The notes: generated by a model from the sequence alone, not told the origin. 64,000 nt of DNA from Thermogemmatispora onikobensis (GCF_001748285.1 NZ_BDGT01000027.1:1-64000); one strand, 5' to 3'; numbered from the stretch's first letter, positions 8,724 through 18,552 are shown. Made by a program: numbers and translations.

Positions 8724-9776
8724 TCAGTAGTCGAGCAGATTCTGTAGCTCTTTTTCTGACTGCTTGCTCAAAGGAATCATTGTTTCCTGGGGATCGTCGA
8801 GCTGCAGGGTGTAGCTGTTGCGCGTGAATTGGATGACGGCCTTGATATGCTGCAGATTGACCAGGTAGGCCCGATGGGCCTTGAAGAAGCCTCGTCCACT
8901 CAGGCGTTGCTCCAGCTCTTGCAGGGTCAGATGAGTCGTTGCTTCTTCACCGGTGACGGTGCGCAGAATAGTGCGACCATCGCGGCTGGTCGCATAGAGG
9001 ACCTCCGCGGGATCGTAGAGCATGATGCGATCCTCGCGGCGCGCTGTCACCTTGTAGGGAACATAGCGCGTGGGCGCCGCAGCTGCTCCTTCCTCCTCAC
9101 CTTCCTTGCTCTCGCCCTCAGCAGAACGAGCCGCATAGCTATAGCTATAGTCGCCGCTGATGCGCCCGGCATCCAGCTCGACGACGCGCGTGCAAAACTT
9201 GCCCGCCCAGGCGAGATCTTTGGCGCTGAGCAGCACGGCGCTGCCCTGGGCGGCCAGATCCTGGATCAGCTGAGCAAAGAGCTGGGCCGTATCCCAATCG
9301 ACGCGCTCGACCGGCTCGTCGAGCAGCGCCAGGGCAGGCTGCCGCAGTTGCAGCTGAGCGAAGGAGAGACGACGTTTGGCCGAGAGCGAGAGCCGATTGA
9401 TCGGCTGCCGGGCCTGGTCGCTTAATCCGACCGCCGCCAGCACCTCATCGATACGCCGGCCAGGGATGCCATGCAGTGTGCAGAAGAAGGCCAGAAACTG
9501 CCGCGGGTTCAAACGCTCATAGAGCAGGTCCTCAGCAAAGAGCAAGGCGACGCGGGCCCTCGCCTGCCGATCGCGCGCAAGATCATGTCCATCCAGGGTG
9601 ATACTCCCCCCACTGGGCTTGAGCTGGCCGGCCAGCATGCGCAGCAAGAGAGTTTTGCCACAGCCCGAAGGACCAACCAGGGCCACGATTTCTCTCTCGC
9701 GTATCCGCAACTGGGGAATCGAAAGCACAGTTCGCCCCTCAAACGTCTTTTCCAGCCGGCAGATCTCTAACTGCAT
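8724..9776 (-). CDS. ABC ATPase domain fused to a LytTR DNA-binding domain, with degenerate ATPase motifs
   Basis: Residues 1-210 form an ABC nucleotide-binding domain and 243-349 a LytTR DNA-binding domain (FFKAHRAYLVNLQHI). A Glu/Ala-rich linker (218-235) joins them. Walker A is intact (GPSGCGKT, 35-42) and Walker B is LALLDEP (149-155). The signature loop, however, reads LSLSAKRR instead of LSGGQ-like, and the switch histidine is replaced by lysine (SAKDL, K186). Such a domain may bind but poorly hydrolyse ATP. That suits a nucleotide-sensing transcription factor rather than a transport motor. It is transcribed divergently from an ABC-2 exporter operon, which is its likely target. The start has AAGGAG four bases upstream. 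Confidence 0.9.
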   Translation of the reverse strand: MQLEICRLEKTFEGRTVLSIPQLRIREREIVALVGPSGCGKTLLLRMLAGQLKPSGGSITLDGHDLARDRQARARVALLFAEDLLYERLNPRQFLAFFCTLHGIPGRRIDEVLAAVGLSDQARQPINRLSLSAKRRLSFAQLQLRQPALALLDEPVERVDWDTAQLFAQLIQDLAAQGSAVLLSAKDLAWAGKFCTRVVELDAGRISGDYSYSYAARSAEGESKEGEEEGAAAAPTRYVPYKVTARREDRIMLYDPAEVLYATSRDGRTILRTVTGEEATTHLTLQELEQRLSGRGFFKAHRAYLVNLQHIKAVIQFTRNSYTLQLDDPQETMIPLSKQSEKELQNLLDY

Positions 9777-10147
9777 GACGCTCCTTCCTCTTGCACGGCG
9801 GCCACTGGGCCTGAATCGAGCGCTGGCGCCTTCCGCAGATCATTATACAGGATGGCTGGTCTGGACAGAAAGAGGAGATCTCTCTCGCCTGGCGGCCCCT
9901 GATCATCAGAAAGAGCTGCGCCATTCACCCCCGTATTTACTCCATTCAGCCTCGACCCGCGACCACTCATCTCCTCCACAGAGCCTCTTACCCTGTCCAC
10001 AGCGCCAGCCAGCCGTTTTTTATAGCGCCGCGCAGCCACAGATGGTACAGTCAGCACAGAGCCACCGCCAGGCGAGAGTGACCTGGCCAGACAATCAGCA
10101 ATTCAGCCATGAACATGAAAGCTCAAGAACAGAAAGGGAATATCGTC
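9777..10147. promoter_or_regulatory. Divergent intergenic region between the ABC-LytTR gene and the ABC exporter operon
   Basis: This 371-bp region must hold promoters for both directions. On the minus strand a perfect TATAAT lies at 9842-9847, about 66 bases before the ABC-LytTR start, but without a good -35 at normal spacing. I could not pick out convincing LytTR direct repeats by eye. Confidence 0.4.
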
Positions 10148-11035
10148 ATGGAGCACCAGTCAGAGTCGGAACTGATGATCGAAGCCCATCAGCTCCGACG
10201 CACCTTCGGCCAACGCCAGGCCGTCGCTGACCTGAGCTTGAGCGTCAGGCGCGGCGAAATCTTCGGTCTGCTCGGCCCCAATGGAGCCGGCAAGACCACC
10301 ACCATCCGTCTTCTCACTGGTCAGATCATCCCAGATAGCGGCTGGGCCCGCGTGGCGGGCTGCGATGTGGTTCGGGAGCGCCAGCGTCTCAAGCAGCGTA
10401 TCGGCGTCGTCTTTGAGGAGCAGAACCTCTACGAACGGCTCTCCGCACGTGCCAACCTGCGCTTCTCCTGCTGGCTCTACAACCTGCCGGAGAAGCGAAT
10501 CGACGAAGTGCTCACCCTCGTAGACCTGCGCGACCGCGCGCGCGAGCCGGTGGGAAAGTTCTCTCAGGGCCTCAAGCAGCGCCTGCTCATCGCCCGTGCC
10601 CTGCTTCATCAGCCAGCCGTCCTCTTTCTGGACGAGCCAGGCCGTGGTCTTGATCCCATCTCGGCCCATACCATTCGCCAGGTCATCCAGCGCCTGCGCG
10701 AAGCTGGCACCACCATCCTGCTGACCACCCACCTGATGGAAGAGGCCGATCAACTCTGTCAGCGTGTGGCTTTCATTGTCAACGGGCGTCTGGTCGCCAA
10801 CGATACTCCGCGGCATCTGAAGCTGCAGCACGGCAAACGCCTGCTGCAGGTCACTCTGGAGGAGCAGCAGGACCACAGCCAGCACCTGCGCGACCTCACC
10901 CTGAAGCTAGACGATGCCGGAGATCAGCAACGACTGATGCACTGGCTCAGCGAGGGGCGGGTTCGCTCTCTCCATACGCAGGAGGCCAGCCTGGAAGAGG
11001 TCTTCTTCCACGTCGCCGGCGTGCCGCTATCTTAA
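10148..11035 (+). CDS. ABC transporter ATP-binding protein (ABC-2/NatA type)
   Basis: This ATPase has all motifs intact: Walker A GPNGAGKT, signature FSQGLKQR, Walker B VLFLDEPGRGLDP and switch histidine in LLTTHLMEEAD. The IGVVFEEQNLYERLSARANL stretch after Walker A is typical of NatA/drug-exporter ATPases. I start it at the ATG at 10148 because AAAGGG lies nine bases upstream; an in-frame ATG at 10109 lacks a ribosome site. The product has 295 residues. The permease gene follows after 76 bp, so together they make an ABC-2 exporter. The substrate is unknown; antibiotic, lipid or sodium export are family possibilities. Confidence 0.93.
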   Translation: MEHQSESELMIEAHQLRRTFGQRQAVADLSLSVRRGEIFGLLGPNGAGKTTTIRLLTGQIIPDSGWARVAGCDVVRERQRLKQRIGVVFEEQNLYERLSARANLRFSCWLYNLPEKRIDEVLTLVDLRDRAREPVGKFSQGLKQRLLIARALLHQPAVLFLDEPGRGLDPISAHTIRQVIQRLREAGTTILLTTHLMEEADQLCQRVAFIVNGRLVANDTPRHLKLQHGKRLLQVTLEEQQDHSQHLRDLTLKLDDAGDQQRLMHWLSEGRVRSLHTQEASLEEVFFHVAGVPLS

Positions 11036-11111
11036 ACTGCTGTCCGTCACCTTTCACCAGCGTAGCCAAAGTACACCAAACGCACAAATTTGCTTTAGGA
11101 GAGTGATCACC

Positions 11112-12230
11112 ATGCACCTGCGCAGCATTTTGGCCATTGCCCGCAAAGATCTCATCGATATCGTCCAGAACAAGGGCACGCTCGTCGGGCTGCTCCTGCC
11201 CATCTTCATGGCCGTGCTCTTCAGCTTCATCAATAGCTTCATCGGCGGATCGCCGACGCGCCTGCTCATCTACAACCCGGGCCATTCGCCGGTCGAGCAG
11301 ATTGTCAGCGCCGCCTTCTCCACACCCACAATCACGCATGCGGCCAGCCCCAGCGACGTTGAGGCAGCCTTCGGCCCCGATGGCGCCCACAAGCAGTCAG
11401 CCTATGCCCTTGGCCTGATCGTGCCCCCCTCCTTTGAGAGCGATCTGCGTGCGGGCCGCCATCCGCAGCTACAGCTCTTCATTAACGGGGACAGCATCGG
11501 CACCACCCAGCGCGCGCTGCTGGCCCAGGCCCTGGCCGACTACGGGCGCCAGGTTGTCAATCCCGAGCCGCCGCTGGCGATAGTTACCAGCACCATTAAC
11601 CCGCCCCAGCCGAGCACCTTCGCCGAAAACAGTAAAGCCTTCTTCGTGATGTACGTGCTTGTCATGAGCATCATGAATGCCACCGGTATCGTGCCTGGTC
11701 TGATCATCGAGGAGAAAGAAAAGAAGACTCTGCGGATGCTGCTGGCCTCGCCGGTCTCTTTTGGCGACATTATCGCCGGCAAGCTGCTGGTCAGCCTGGT
11801 TTACCAGGTACTGCTGCTGGCGCTGGTCTTCCTGATCATGCAGGGATTAACCGGCAACTTGTTCTGGCTGCTGCTCTTCCTTCTGATTGGGGCCTGCTTG
11901 ACCAACGCCATCGGTCTGCTGGTCGGCTGTCTCTTTAACACCATCTCGGCCTCGGGAGCGGTCGGGGGTATCCTTGTCTTCTTCTTCATCGTGCCGGCGC
12001 TTTTCGTCGGGCCATTAGGGCAGTTTATTCAGAACCAGTCTTTCATGATGATCATCAAGGCCATTCCGGTTTACTACCTGGCCGAGGGTATCTACAACGC
12101 CCTGACCAGCCAGACGCCAGCCGCGACGATGTTGACCGATCTGGCAGTCATCGCCGGCACCACCCTGCTGCTCTTCGTGCTGGCTGCCTGGAGTCTACGT
12201 CATCAGGCGGCAGTTGCGAGCAGCATCTAA
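11112..12230 (+). CDS. ABC-2 family permease
   Basis: This membrane partner of the preceding ATPase has an N-terminal transmembrane segment (LVGLLLPIFMAVLFSFINSF). A large extracytoplasmic domain of about 150 residues follows, then about five more membrane spans. RMLLASPVSFGDIIAGKLL before the second span is the usual ABC-2 coupling element. Topology matches NatB/YhgE-like exporters. The ATG at 11112 is preferred because AGGAG sits ten bases upstream; the GTG nine bases earlier overlaps that site. The product has 372 residues. The kinase and receiver genes downstream may be co-transcribed. Confidence 0.92.
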   Translation: MHLRSILAIARKDLIDIVQNKGTLVGLLLPIFMAVLFSFINSFIGGSPTRLLIYNPGHSPVEQIVSAAFSTPTITHAASPSDVEAAFGPDGAHKQSAYALGLIVPPSFESDLRAGRHPQLQLFINGDSIGTTQRALLAQALADYGRQVVNPEPPLAIVTSTINPPQPSTFAENSKAFFVMYVLVMSIMNATGIVPGLIIEEKEKKTLRMLLASPVSFGDIIAGKLLVSLVYQVLLLALVFLIMQGLTGNLFWLLLFLLIGACLTNAIGLLVGCLFNTISASGAVGGILVFFFIVPALFVGPLGQFIQNQSFMMIIKAIPVYYLAEGIYNALTSQTPAATMLTDLAVIAGTTLLLFVLAAWSLRHQAAVASSI

Positions 12231-12509
12231 GACCGCAGAGGAGCAGGCCGTGCTGGCCGCGGAGCGGTCCGGCCCGGCCCGGCCTGGCCTGGCACGGTAC
12301 CGCTCGCTCATCCGGCTCAGCGCGACCCGGCTCCTACCACAGGCCCCAGCCTGATGACAACAGACACAGCTTGTGATATCCTGTCTCGCGACAGGAAGAG
12401 CGCGAGCACAGCAGACACCATCTGCGGCGGCGAGCGCGTGGGCAGCTTTGTCAGACTGCGCCTCCCTGCCGCCCGCGCGCTGCTGCAGTGGAAACAGGAG
12501 AATAGACCC

Positions 12510-15215
12510 ATGCCGACAGCAATCTGGGGGGAGCCGGAGCCAGAACGCAACGAGGCTTATCCGCTAGCAACCCTGAAGCAGCTGGTTCACCAGATGATGG
12601 TGCATTTCGCGGCACAGGGGGCGTGCCTAGCGCTGTACGATGCTCTGCTAGGGCAGATGGTCATCAGGCTCCACGTGCGCCTGCGCAACGGCGGCGCAGG
12701 GGGCCAGCCCAGTCTGAGCCTGAGCACAGGCCAGAGCGGTGCAGAGGGTGTTCATCGCGTCGGCAGGCGAACAACTATCAACCTGCAAGATCCGTCTTCA
12801 TCAGCGGTGGGGCGCCTGAAGCGGACGCCTGGGCCCCAGGAGGAGCTGGAAGATGTGCCACCGCTGCCAGGGAGTCTCTTCCCGATCGGCGGTCGCTATG
12901 CACCAGGCCAGGACCTGATCGGCTATACCTGGCGAGAGAATCGCTCTTGTATCATGGAGCACGAAAGTTACGTCTACGCCTTTCACGGGCAACACAAGAC
13001 GCCCCTCAGCCTCGACGTCAGACCATACTGGTATTTTGCCGCCCCCATCCAGGAGCCGCTTCTGGCCCATGAAGAAAGCGGCCAACGCGCGGGGCCTCAG
13101 CCGCAGGTTCTGGGGGTGGTAGTTCTCTACAAGCTGGTGCCCTCGCCTGGTTTTGACCTCAAGCAGCGCCAGGAGGTTCACACCTTCACCGAGCGGATGG
13201 CCCTCTATCTGGAAAACCATCGCCTGCGCCAGATCCAGCGTCGCACCAGCGAGCACCTGCAATCGCTGCAACAGCTCAGCGCCATCTTTCCGTCGACCGT
13301 CAACCTCGCCTATCTGCTGGAACAGGTCTATCAGTTCACGCGGCGCATTGTCGACGTCTCGGCCATGCTGGTCACTCTCTACGACCGCGACACGCGCATG
13401 ATCTACGATGTCTACGCCGTCTGTGATGGCCGGCCCGTCGAGGGTCTGCCGACCGAGTCAGTCGAGCCGCGCACCCGCCGGCAGTGGTGGCGCGTCACGC
13501 AGGAAGAGAAGCGCACCCTGCTGCTCAGCCCGGCCCATCTGCGCCAGCACGAATACGACGAGCTGCTGCAAGGCGTCTGGGGCGACCAGCGCCAGGCTGA
13601 GTCGTTTCTCCTGCTGCCGATGAAAATGTTCAACCGCGTCATCGGCTCTGTCAGCCTGGCCAGCCAACGGCCCAACGCCTACCGACACGAGGACATCCAG
13701 GTACTGGAGACGATGGTCCAGATCATCACTGTTGGGATCGAGAATGCCCGGCTCTACGAGCGCTCGCGACGCCTACTGCGTAAGGCTCGCCAGCGCGAGG
13801 AGTCGCTGGCCGCCATGAACAGCGCCCTACAGTCCATCAGCCTCGTCCTCAATGTACGCGAGATGCTCGACAACTTCGTGCGGGCCGTCGCTAATCTGGT
13901 TGAGGCGGAGATCGGCGTCTTCTTCCAACTCTCGCCTGACGGGCAGGAGCTCATCGCTCAGGCCATCTATGCCCGCAGCCACAAAGGCGCCAGCAACGAA
14001 GCGCTTTCCTTCATGCACGCCGATAGCGAGAAGGAGCGCGAGCTGATCGAGATGATTCGCCTGCCCTTCAAGGGGTCTCTCTTAGAGCGCATGGTCAGCG
14101 AAGGGGCCTTCTTCTATCTCGATGGCGCCCTGGCCGAGGAGCTGGCGCAAACAGCCAGTGAGGGAGGGGCCATCTTCCTGCGCGAGACCCAGATTCAGCG
14201 CATGATCATGATCCCGGTCCAGTACCAGACCGAGCTGATGGGGCTGCTTTCCCTTCACACACCGCACCAGGATCGCGTCTTCCAGCCCGAAGAGATTGGC
14301 ATGCTGCTGGCCCTCTCTAGTCAGGCCGCCAGTGCCATCCGCAATGCCCAGCTCTTCGAGCAGATTCAGGAGGCTAACGCCGAGCTGCAGCGCATGAACA
14401 CGCTCAAAGATGAGTTTATCGTAACCGCCTCCCATGAGCTGCGCACGCCGCTGAGCGCTATCAGCGGCTACGCCTCCTTGCTCAAGCGCCAGAGCGCGCG
14501 CGCCACCTCGCAGCAGATTCTGCGCTTCGCCAGCAAGATTGCGGCCTCCGCCCAGCAGCTCAGTGCCCTGGTGGCCAACATGACCGAAGCCGCCAATATG
14601 GACGCCCTGGGGCGCAAGCTGGAGCTCCATCCTAGCCCTGTCGAGCTGCGCACCGCCGTCCAGATGGCGGTCAGCATTCTGAACATCAATATCGAGCAGG
14701 AGATCCAGGTCAACGTGCCCGAGGACATCTGGCTCTACTGCGATCCGCAACTGCTGCGCCAGGTGCTGACGAACCTGCTCGATAATGCCGCTAAATATTC
14801 GCCGCCGGATAGCCAGATCGAGATCCGCGTCCGCGAAATGACGCTCGGCGAGGTGCCGCTCCCCGAGGAGCAGGTCGACCATGAGGCTCTCATCGAGAAG
14901 GGGGCCGACCTGCCAGTGGCCGTGGTGAGCGTCTGTGACCAGGGCGAGGGCATCCTCCCAGAGGAGCAGCACAAGATCTTTGAGAAGTTCGTGCGGGCCT
15001 CGCGAACGTTGACGACGCCCGTGCGCGGCTCCGGCCTGGGCCTCTATATCTGTCGCCGCTTTATCGAGGCAATGGGCGGCAAGCTCTGGCTGGAGCGCAG
15101 TGTGCCCGGCGAGGGGTCGATCTTCAGTTTCTATCTGCCACGCACCAGTCCACCACCCGAAGTCCGCGACCAGGAGGAGGAAGAGACGGCTAGCGACCAT
15201 GACGAGCCCGCTTAA
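12510..15215 (+). CDS. Sensor histidine kinase with three GAF-like domains
   Basis: The protein has 901 residues when started at the ATG with AGGAG nine bases upstream; the open frame extends 52 codons further without a ribosome site. No membrane segment is evident, so it is probably cytoplasmic. GAF-like sensor domains occupy roughly 40-240, 260-410 and 440-610. A HisKA domain follows, with the phospho-accepting H642 in VTASHELRTPLSAI. The HATPase domain has the N box NLLDNAAKYSPP, G1 DQGEGI, F box FEKFVRA and G2 GSGLGLYICRRF. GAF domains commonly bind small molecules, redox cofactors or gases; the ligand here is not evident. The last 17 bases overlap the receiver gene, its likely partner. 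Confidence 0.92.
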   Translation: MPTAIWGEPEPERNEAYPLATLKQLVHQMMVHFAAQGACLALYDALLGQMVIRLHVRLRNGGAGGQPSLSLSTGQSGAEGVHRVGRRTTINLQDPSSSAVGRLKRTPGPQEELEDVPPLPGSLFPIGGRYAPGQDLIGYTWRENRSCIMEHESYVYAFHGQHKTPLSLDVRPYWYFAAPIQEPLLAHEESGQRAGPQPQVLGVVVLYKLVPSPGFDLKQRQEVHTFTERMALYLENHRLRQIQRRTSEHLQSLQQLSAIFPSTVNLAYLLEQVYQFTRRIVDVSAMLVTLYDRDTRMIYDVYAVCDGRPVEGLPTESVEPRTRRQWWRVTQEEKRTLLLSPAHLRQHEYDELLQGVWGDQRQAESFLLLPMKMFNRVIGSVSLASQRPNAYRHEDIQVLETMVQIITVGIENARLYERSRRLLRKARQREESLAAMNSALQSISLVLNVREMLDNFVRAVANLVEAEIGVFFQLSPDGQELIAQAIYARSHKGASNEALSFMHADSEKERELIEMIRLPFKGSLLERMVSEGAFFYLDGALAEELAQTASEGGAIFLRETQIQRMIMIPVQYQTELMGLLSLHTPHQDRVFQPEEIGMLLALSSQAASAIRNAQLFEQIQEANAELQRMNTLKDEFIVTASHELRTPLSAISGYASLLKRQSARATSQQILRFASKIAASAQQLSALVANMTEAANMDALGRKLELHPSPVELRTAVQMAVSILNINIEQEIQVNVPEDIWLYCDPQLLRQVLTNLLDNAAKYSPPDSQIEIRVREMTLGEVPLPEEQVDHEALIEKGADLPVAVVSVCDQGEGILPEEQHKIFEKFVRASRTLTTPVRGSGLGLYICRRFIEAMGGKLWLERSVPGEGSIFSFYLPRTSPPPEVRDQEEEETASDHDEPA

Positions 15216-15573
15216 TGTACTGATCGTCGATGACGATCCGCTCATCCGTGAGATGATGATCGATATTCTCGAATTCGAGGGTTATCGCCTGCGAACAGCT
15301 CGCAACGGCCAGGAGGCCCTGCAGGTGTTGCAGGGCGAGGAGTGCTACGTAGTCTTTCTGGACCTGATGATGCCCGTGATGGATGGCAGCGCGCTTTGCC
15401 ACCAACTGGCCGCCCAGCCGGAGCTGCGCCGCCGCCACCGCATTATTCTGATGTCGGCCATGGATCGCCTGGCTACTGCCTCCTCCCTGCAGGCCGATGG
15501 CCTGATGCCAAAGCCCTTCTCGGTGGAGGATGTCTTGCAGGCCCTCGCGCCTTTCCGCTCACCCTCTCCATGA
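15199..15573 (+). CDS. Single-domain response regulator (CheY-like receiver)
   Basis: This 124-residue receiver has the acidic pair D11/D12, phospho-accepting D55 in VVFLDLMMPVMDG, S86 and the conserved K105 in LMPKPF. It carries no DNA-binding or enzymatic output domain, so it must signal through a partner protein or a phosphorelay. The ATG lies inside the end of the kinase gene (17-base overlap), implying translational coupling. A longer in-frame upstream reading lies wholly inside the kinase gene and is rejected. Confidence 0.93.
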   Translation: MTSPLNVLIVDDDPLIREMMIDILEFEGYRLRTARNGQEALQVLQGEECYVVFLDLMMPVMDGSALCHQLAAQPELRRRHRIILMSAMDRLATASSLQADGLMPKPFSVEDVLQALAPFRSPSP

Positions 15574-15682
15574 GCGTTAAGCCTGCCCACCGCTGTCCGT
15601 CTCCCCTGTCCTCTGTTGTGCTGTTGCCTACAATAATATATGAAAGACAACAGAGAGCCAAAGTTGACCGGGAGCGGCCCGC

Positions 15683-16873
15683 ATGAATCCATCCAGTGTG
15701 TTTACCGCTTTAAGCATCTTTACAACGTTTGCCAGCATCATTCCCGTCTATCACTTTATTTATCGTTTTCTGCATATTGCCCCCTGCCTCCAGGGAGAGG
15801 GGCCTGGTCTGCTGCTCTACCCCAGGAGTTCAGAGACAGAGGAGCAAGGCAGTCGAAGAGAGGCCGCCGCGCTGGTGAGGCGGGGGAGCATGTACCTTCA
15901 TCGTGGCCAGCCTCAGCGAGCCATTGAGCTATACAGCCGGGCCCTGGCCATTGCTGGCGACGAGGCCGAGGCTATCCTCTATCTGCGTCGAGGAGAAGCC
16001 TGCTATCAGGCTGGCCAATACCGGCAGGCCCTGAGCGACTGTGAAAAGGCCCTGCGTCTTCATCCTGCCCTGGCCGAGGCCCATTATCTGCGTGGGCGCA
16101 TTTGTACCCGTCTGGCTGCCTATCAGCAAGCCCTGAGCAGCTATACGCGGGCCCTGGAACTCGATCCGGGCCTGGCCATGCATATCTACCCGGAGCGGGC
16201 GGCTCTCTATCAACGGCGCAAAGAACTCCACGCAGCCCTCCATGACTACTGTCGTGCCCTGGAGTACAGTCCGCACGAGCCTTCCCTTGCCTTTCAACGG
16301 GCCTTCATCTATCTGCAGCTACGGGAGCCACGCCAGGCCATCGCCGATCTGAATAGCGTGCTGCAAGCCCGCCCCAACTTTGCCTGTGCCTACCACTACC
16401 GCGCCCTGGCCTCTCTCTACTTGCAAGACCTCGCCCGGGCGCGCCAGGACTGCCAGCGAGCTACCACCCTCAACCCGATGCACATCGATCATGGCTGGCT
16501 GGCCTGCTGGGTAACCCTCTGCGAAGAGCGTCCGCAGGAGTGCATTGCTGAGCGCCTGGAAGCCCTGGCCCGCACCGCGCCCGAGCAGTACGTAGCCCTG
16601 CTCTGCCAGGCGGTTAGCGCCTGGATACGGGGAAAGCAGGCCACAGCTCAGGCCGTCATCAGCCGGGCCCTGGCCGCCCCCGGTTCTGAGGAGCACTGGG
16701 GAGGGCTGTTCTGGCAGGCCGCCCTTTGGGCCGCAGCAGGGCGCGAGACCGAGGCCCACCAGGCCCTGCGTGAGGCCCTCATCCGTGGGCTCCCCCTGCC
16801 CCTGCTCTCTCCGCTGCGCTGGGCTAACCCCAGCTTCTATGAGCATTACGCTCGCGCTCTGCTGGAAGCCTGA
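15683..16873 (+). CDS. TPR-repeat protein with hydrophobic N-terminus
   Basis: This 396-residue protein has a hydrophobic N-terminal segment (FTALSIFTTFASIIPVYHFIY) that could be a membrane anchor. TPR repeats run from about residue 65 to 270. Typical units are GQPQRAIELYSRALAI, GQYRQALSDCEKALRLHP, AAYQQALSSYTRALELDP and LHAALHDYCRALEYSP. TPRs mediate protein-protein contacts. No enzymatic domain is seen in the C-terminal 120 residues. GGGAG lies eight bases before the ATG. It follows the two-component pair and may belong to the same pathway, but that is only positional. Confidence 0.82.
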   Translation: MNPSSVFTALSIFTTFASIIPVYHFIYRFLHIAPCLQGEGPGLLLYPRSSETEEQGSRREAAALVRRGSMYLHRGQPQRAIELYSRALAIAGDEAEAILYLRRGEACYQAGQYRQALSDCEKALRLHPALAEAHYLRGRICTRLAAYQQALSSYTRALELDPGLAMHIYPERAALYQRRKELHAALHDYCRALEYSPHEPSLAFQRAFIYLQLREPRQAIADLNSVLQARPNFACAYHYRALASLYLQDLARARQDCQRATTLNPMHIDHGWLACWVTLCEERPQECIAERLEALARTAPEQYVALLCQAVSAWIRGKQATAQAVISRALAAPGSEEHWGGLFWQAALWAAAGRETEAHQALREALIRGLPLPLLSPLRWANPSFYEHYARALLEA

Positions 16874-16898
16874 GCCGGACCAGAGGGAGCGCGCGCAC

Positions 16899-18083
16899 CT
16901 AGAGCAGCAACATCGCGTCGCCGAAGCTATAGAAGCGATAGCGCTGGCGAATAGCTTCCTGATAGGCTTTCTCGATCAGAGCCTTACCCGCAAAGGCGCT
17001 GACCAGGAGGATCAGCGTCGAGCGCGGCAGGTGGAAATTGGTGATCAGGGCATCGACCACCTTGAAACGATAGCCCGGGGTAATATAGAGGTCGGTGTGG
17101 CCATGATAGGGCTGGACCTGACCGTTGAAGAGGCTGGCCACACTCTCCAACACGCGCACCGAGGTCGTGCCCACCGCGACCACACGCCCACCACTCCGCC
17201 GCGTCTCATTGACCAGCTCAGCCGTGGCCTCATCGATGTCGATCTCCTCACTATGCATCTTGTGGTCGCGCACATCCTCGACATCGACTGGACGGAAGGT
17301 ATCCAGGCCAACGTGGAGGGTCACGAAACCAATACGCACCCCCTGGGCACGTAGACGATCGAGCAGCTCCGGTGTGAAGTGAAGTCCAGCCGTGGGGGCC
17401 GCCGCCGACCCGGCGATCCGCGCGTAGACGGTCTGATAGCGCTCAGGATTGGCCAGCGGCTCACGAATGTAGGGCGGTAAGGGCATGCGCCCTATCTCCT
17501 CGATGACCTCGGCGACCGCCGGCGGCGTGGTCTGGGCCCGCTGATGGACGGCCAGATAGTCGGGCGGCAGCGTAAAGCGAATGAACCGTCCACCCGCTTC
17601 GGTACGTCCAAGAATCTCGCCCTGAAGGCGCGGCGGCAGGCCCACCTCCCGATCCTCGCCAAAGAGAATGCGTGCACCCTCGCGCAGTCGCCGACCAGGA
17701 CGAACCAACGCTTCCCAGATGTCCGTTCCCAGATCGGCCCGATGGGCCAGGAGTAGCACCTCGACCGCCCCGCCGGTGCCCTCTCGCTTGCCCAGCAGTC
17801 TAGCGGGAATAACGCGACTCTGGTTGGCGATCAGCAGGTCGCCCGCCCGCAGATACTCGCCGATATCGCGAAAGTGGCGATGCTCTAAGGTCCCTGTAGC
17901 ACGATGGACCACCAGCAAGCGCGAGGCATCGCGCGGCTCGATTGGCTGCTGAGCGATCAGTTCCGGCGGCAGCTCGTAGTCGTAGTCACTGATCCGAAAG
18001 GAAAACTCCTCTCCTCCCCCTCCTCGATATTCTTCTGGAGTCTGCTTTCGCTCTTGGAATTCTAGTGAATCGCCTTTCATCAT
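16899..18083 (-). CDS. queA: S-adenosylmethionine:tRNA ribosyltransferase-isomerase
   Basis: QueA adds a ribosyl group from SAM to 7-aminomethyl-7-deazaguanine in tRNA, making epoxyqueuosine. Hallmarks are YELPPELIAQQPIEPRDASRLLVV near residue 35, GLHFTPELL around 240, the DVRDHKMHSE block near 290 and LITNFHLPRSTLILLVSAFAG near the end. At 394 residues it is slightly longer than usual because of an N-terminal stretch of about 27 residues rich in Glu and Gly. The ATG is supported by AAAGGA seven bases upstream. It shows that the host uses 7-deazaguanine chemistry for tRNA, relevant to the transglycosylase at 30-32 kb. No other queuosine gene is in the window. Confidence 0.96.
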   Translation of the reverse strand: MMKGDSLEFQERKQTPEEYRGGGGEEFSFRISDYDYELPPELIAQQPIEPRDASRLLVVHRATGTLEHRHFRDIGEYLRAGDLLIANQSRVIPARLLGKREGTGGAVEVLLLAHRADLGTDIWEALVRPGRRLREGARILFGEDREVGLPPRLQGEILGRTEAGGRFIRFTLPPDYLAVHQRAQTTPPAVAEVIEEIGRMPLPPYIREPLANPERYQTVYARIAGSAAAPTAGLHFTPELLDRLRAQGVRIGFVTLHVGLDTFRPVDVEDVRDHKMHSEEIDIDEATAELVNETRRSGGRVVAVGTTSVRVLESVASLFNGQVQPYHGHTDLYITPGYRFKVVDALITNFHLPRSTLILLVSAFAGKALIEKAYQEAIRQRYRFYSFGDAMLLL

Positions 18084-18296
18084 CTATCAATCCTTTGTCT
18101 CTATTTATAGCTCTTTAACAGAGGAGCACGCTGCGATCCTGTACAGTGCTAAACAGAACGGAACAAAGAGCACATTCCTTCATAGCTCTCTGAACCGTGA
18201 TTTATGATAGCACGTCCGCCTGGCCGAGGAAAGCCGAGCCATCAGCAGGGCCTGGGGCGAGCCGCCAGGACCAGCAAGCCGCCAGGATAGAACAAC

Positions 18297-18317
18297 CTGT
18301 CCAAAAGGACAGTTTTT
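18297..18317 (+). terminator. Terminator-like hairpin with T-run, not downstream of a known gene
   Basis: CTGTCC, an AAAA loop and GGACAG are followed directly by five Ts on the plus strand. The six-pair stem is short but typical in form. No plus-strand gene ends here, so it could close a small RNA or act as an attenuator in the leader of the exporter gene 294 bases downstream. Confidence 0.4.
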
Positions 18318-18528
18318 GGCTCTCCGACTTGGCGATATGTCGGTATGAGGAATGTCCCTTCTTTCAGAGTTGTTTTATGTAAAGAGAGTATGAAGAGAGT
18401 GTCTCGCTACCACAGCGCCCCATAATCTATGGAACAGGTCAAGAGATCTCTTCTGTAGATGCGAGCGCCTTGCCACGCACCCTCTTCTTTCAGGACAATC
18501 TACACTACCGCCGGTACACAGCTTTGAT

Positions 18529-18542
18529 AGCACTTCAGTGCT
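18529..18542. repeat. Short palindrome upstream of the DHA2 exporter
   Basis: AGCACT and AGTGCT flank a two-base centre. The palindrome lies 11 bp before the larger inverted repeat and could be a second operator or part of the promoter spacer. Confidence 0.4.
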
Positions 18543-18552
18543 TCTATTCAAT

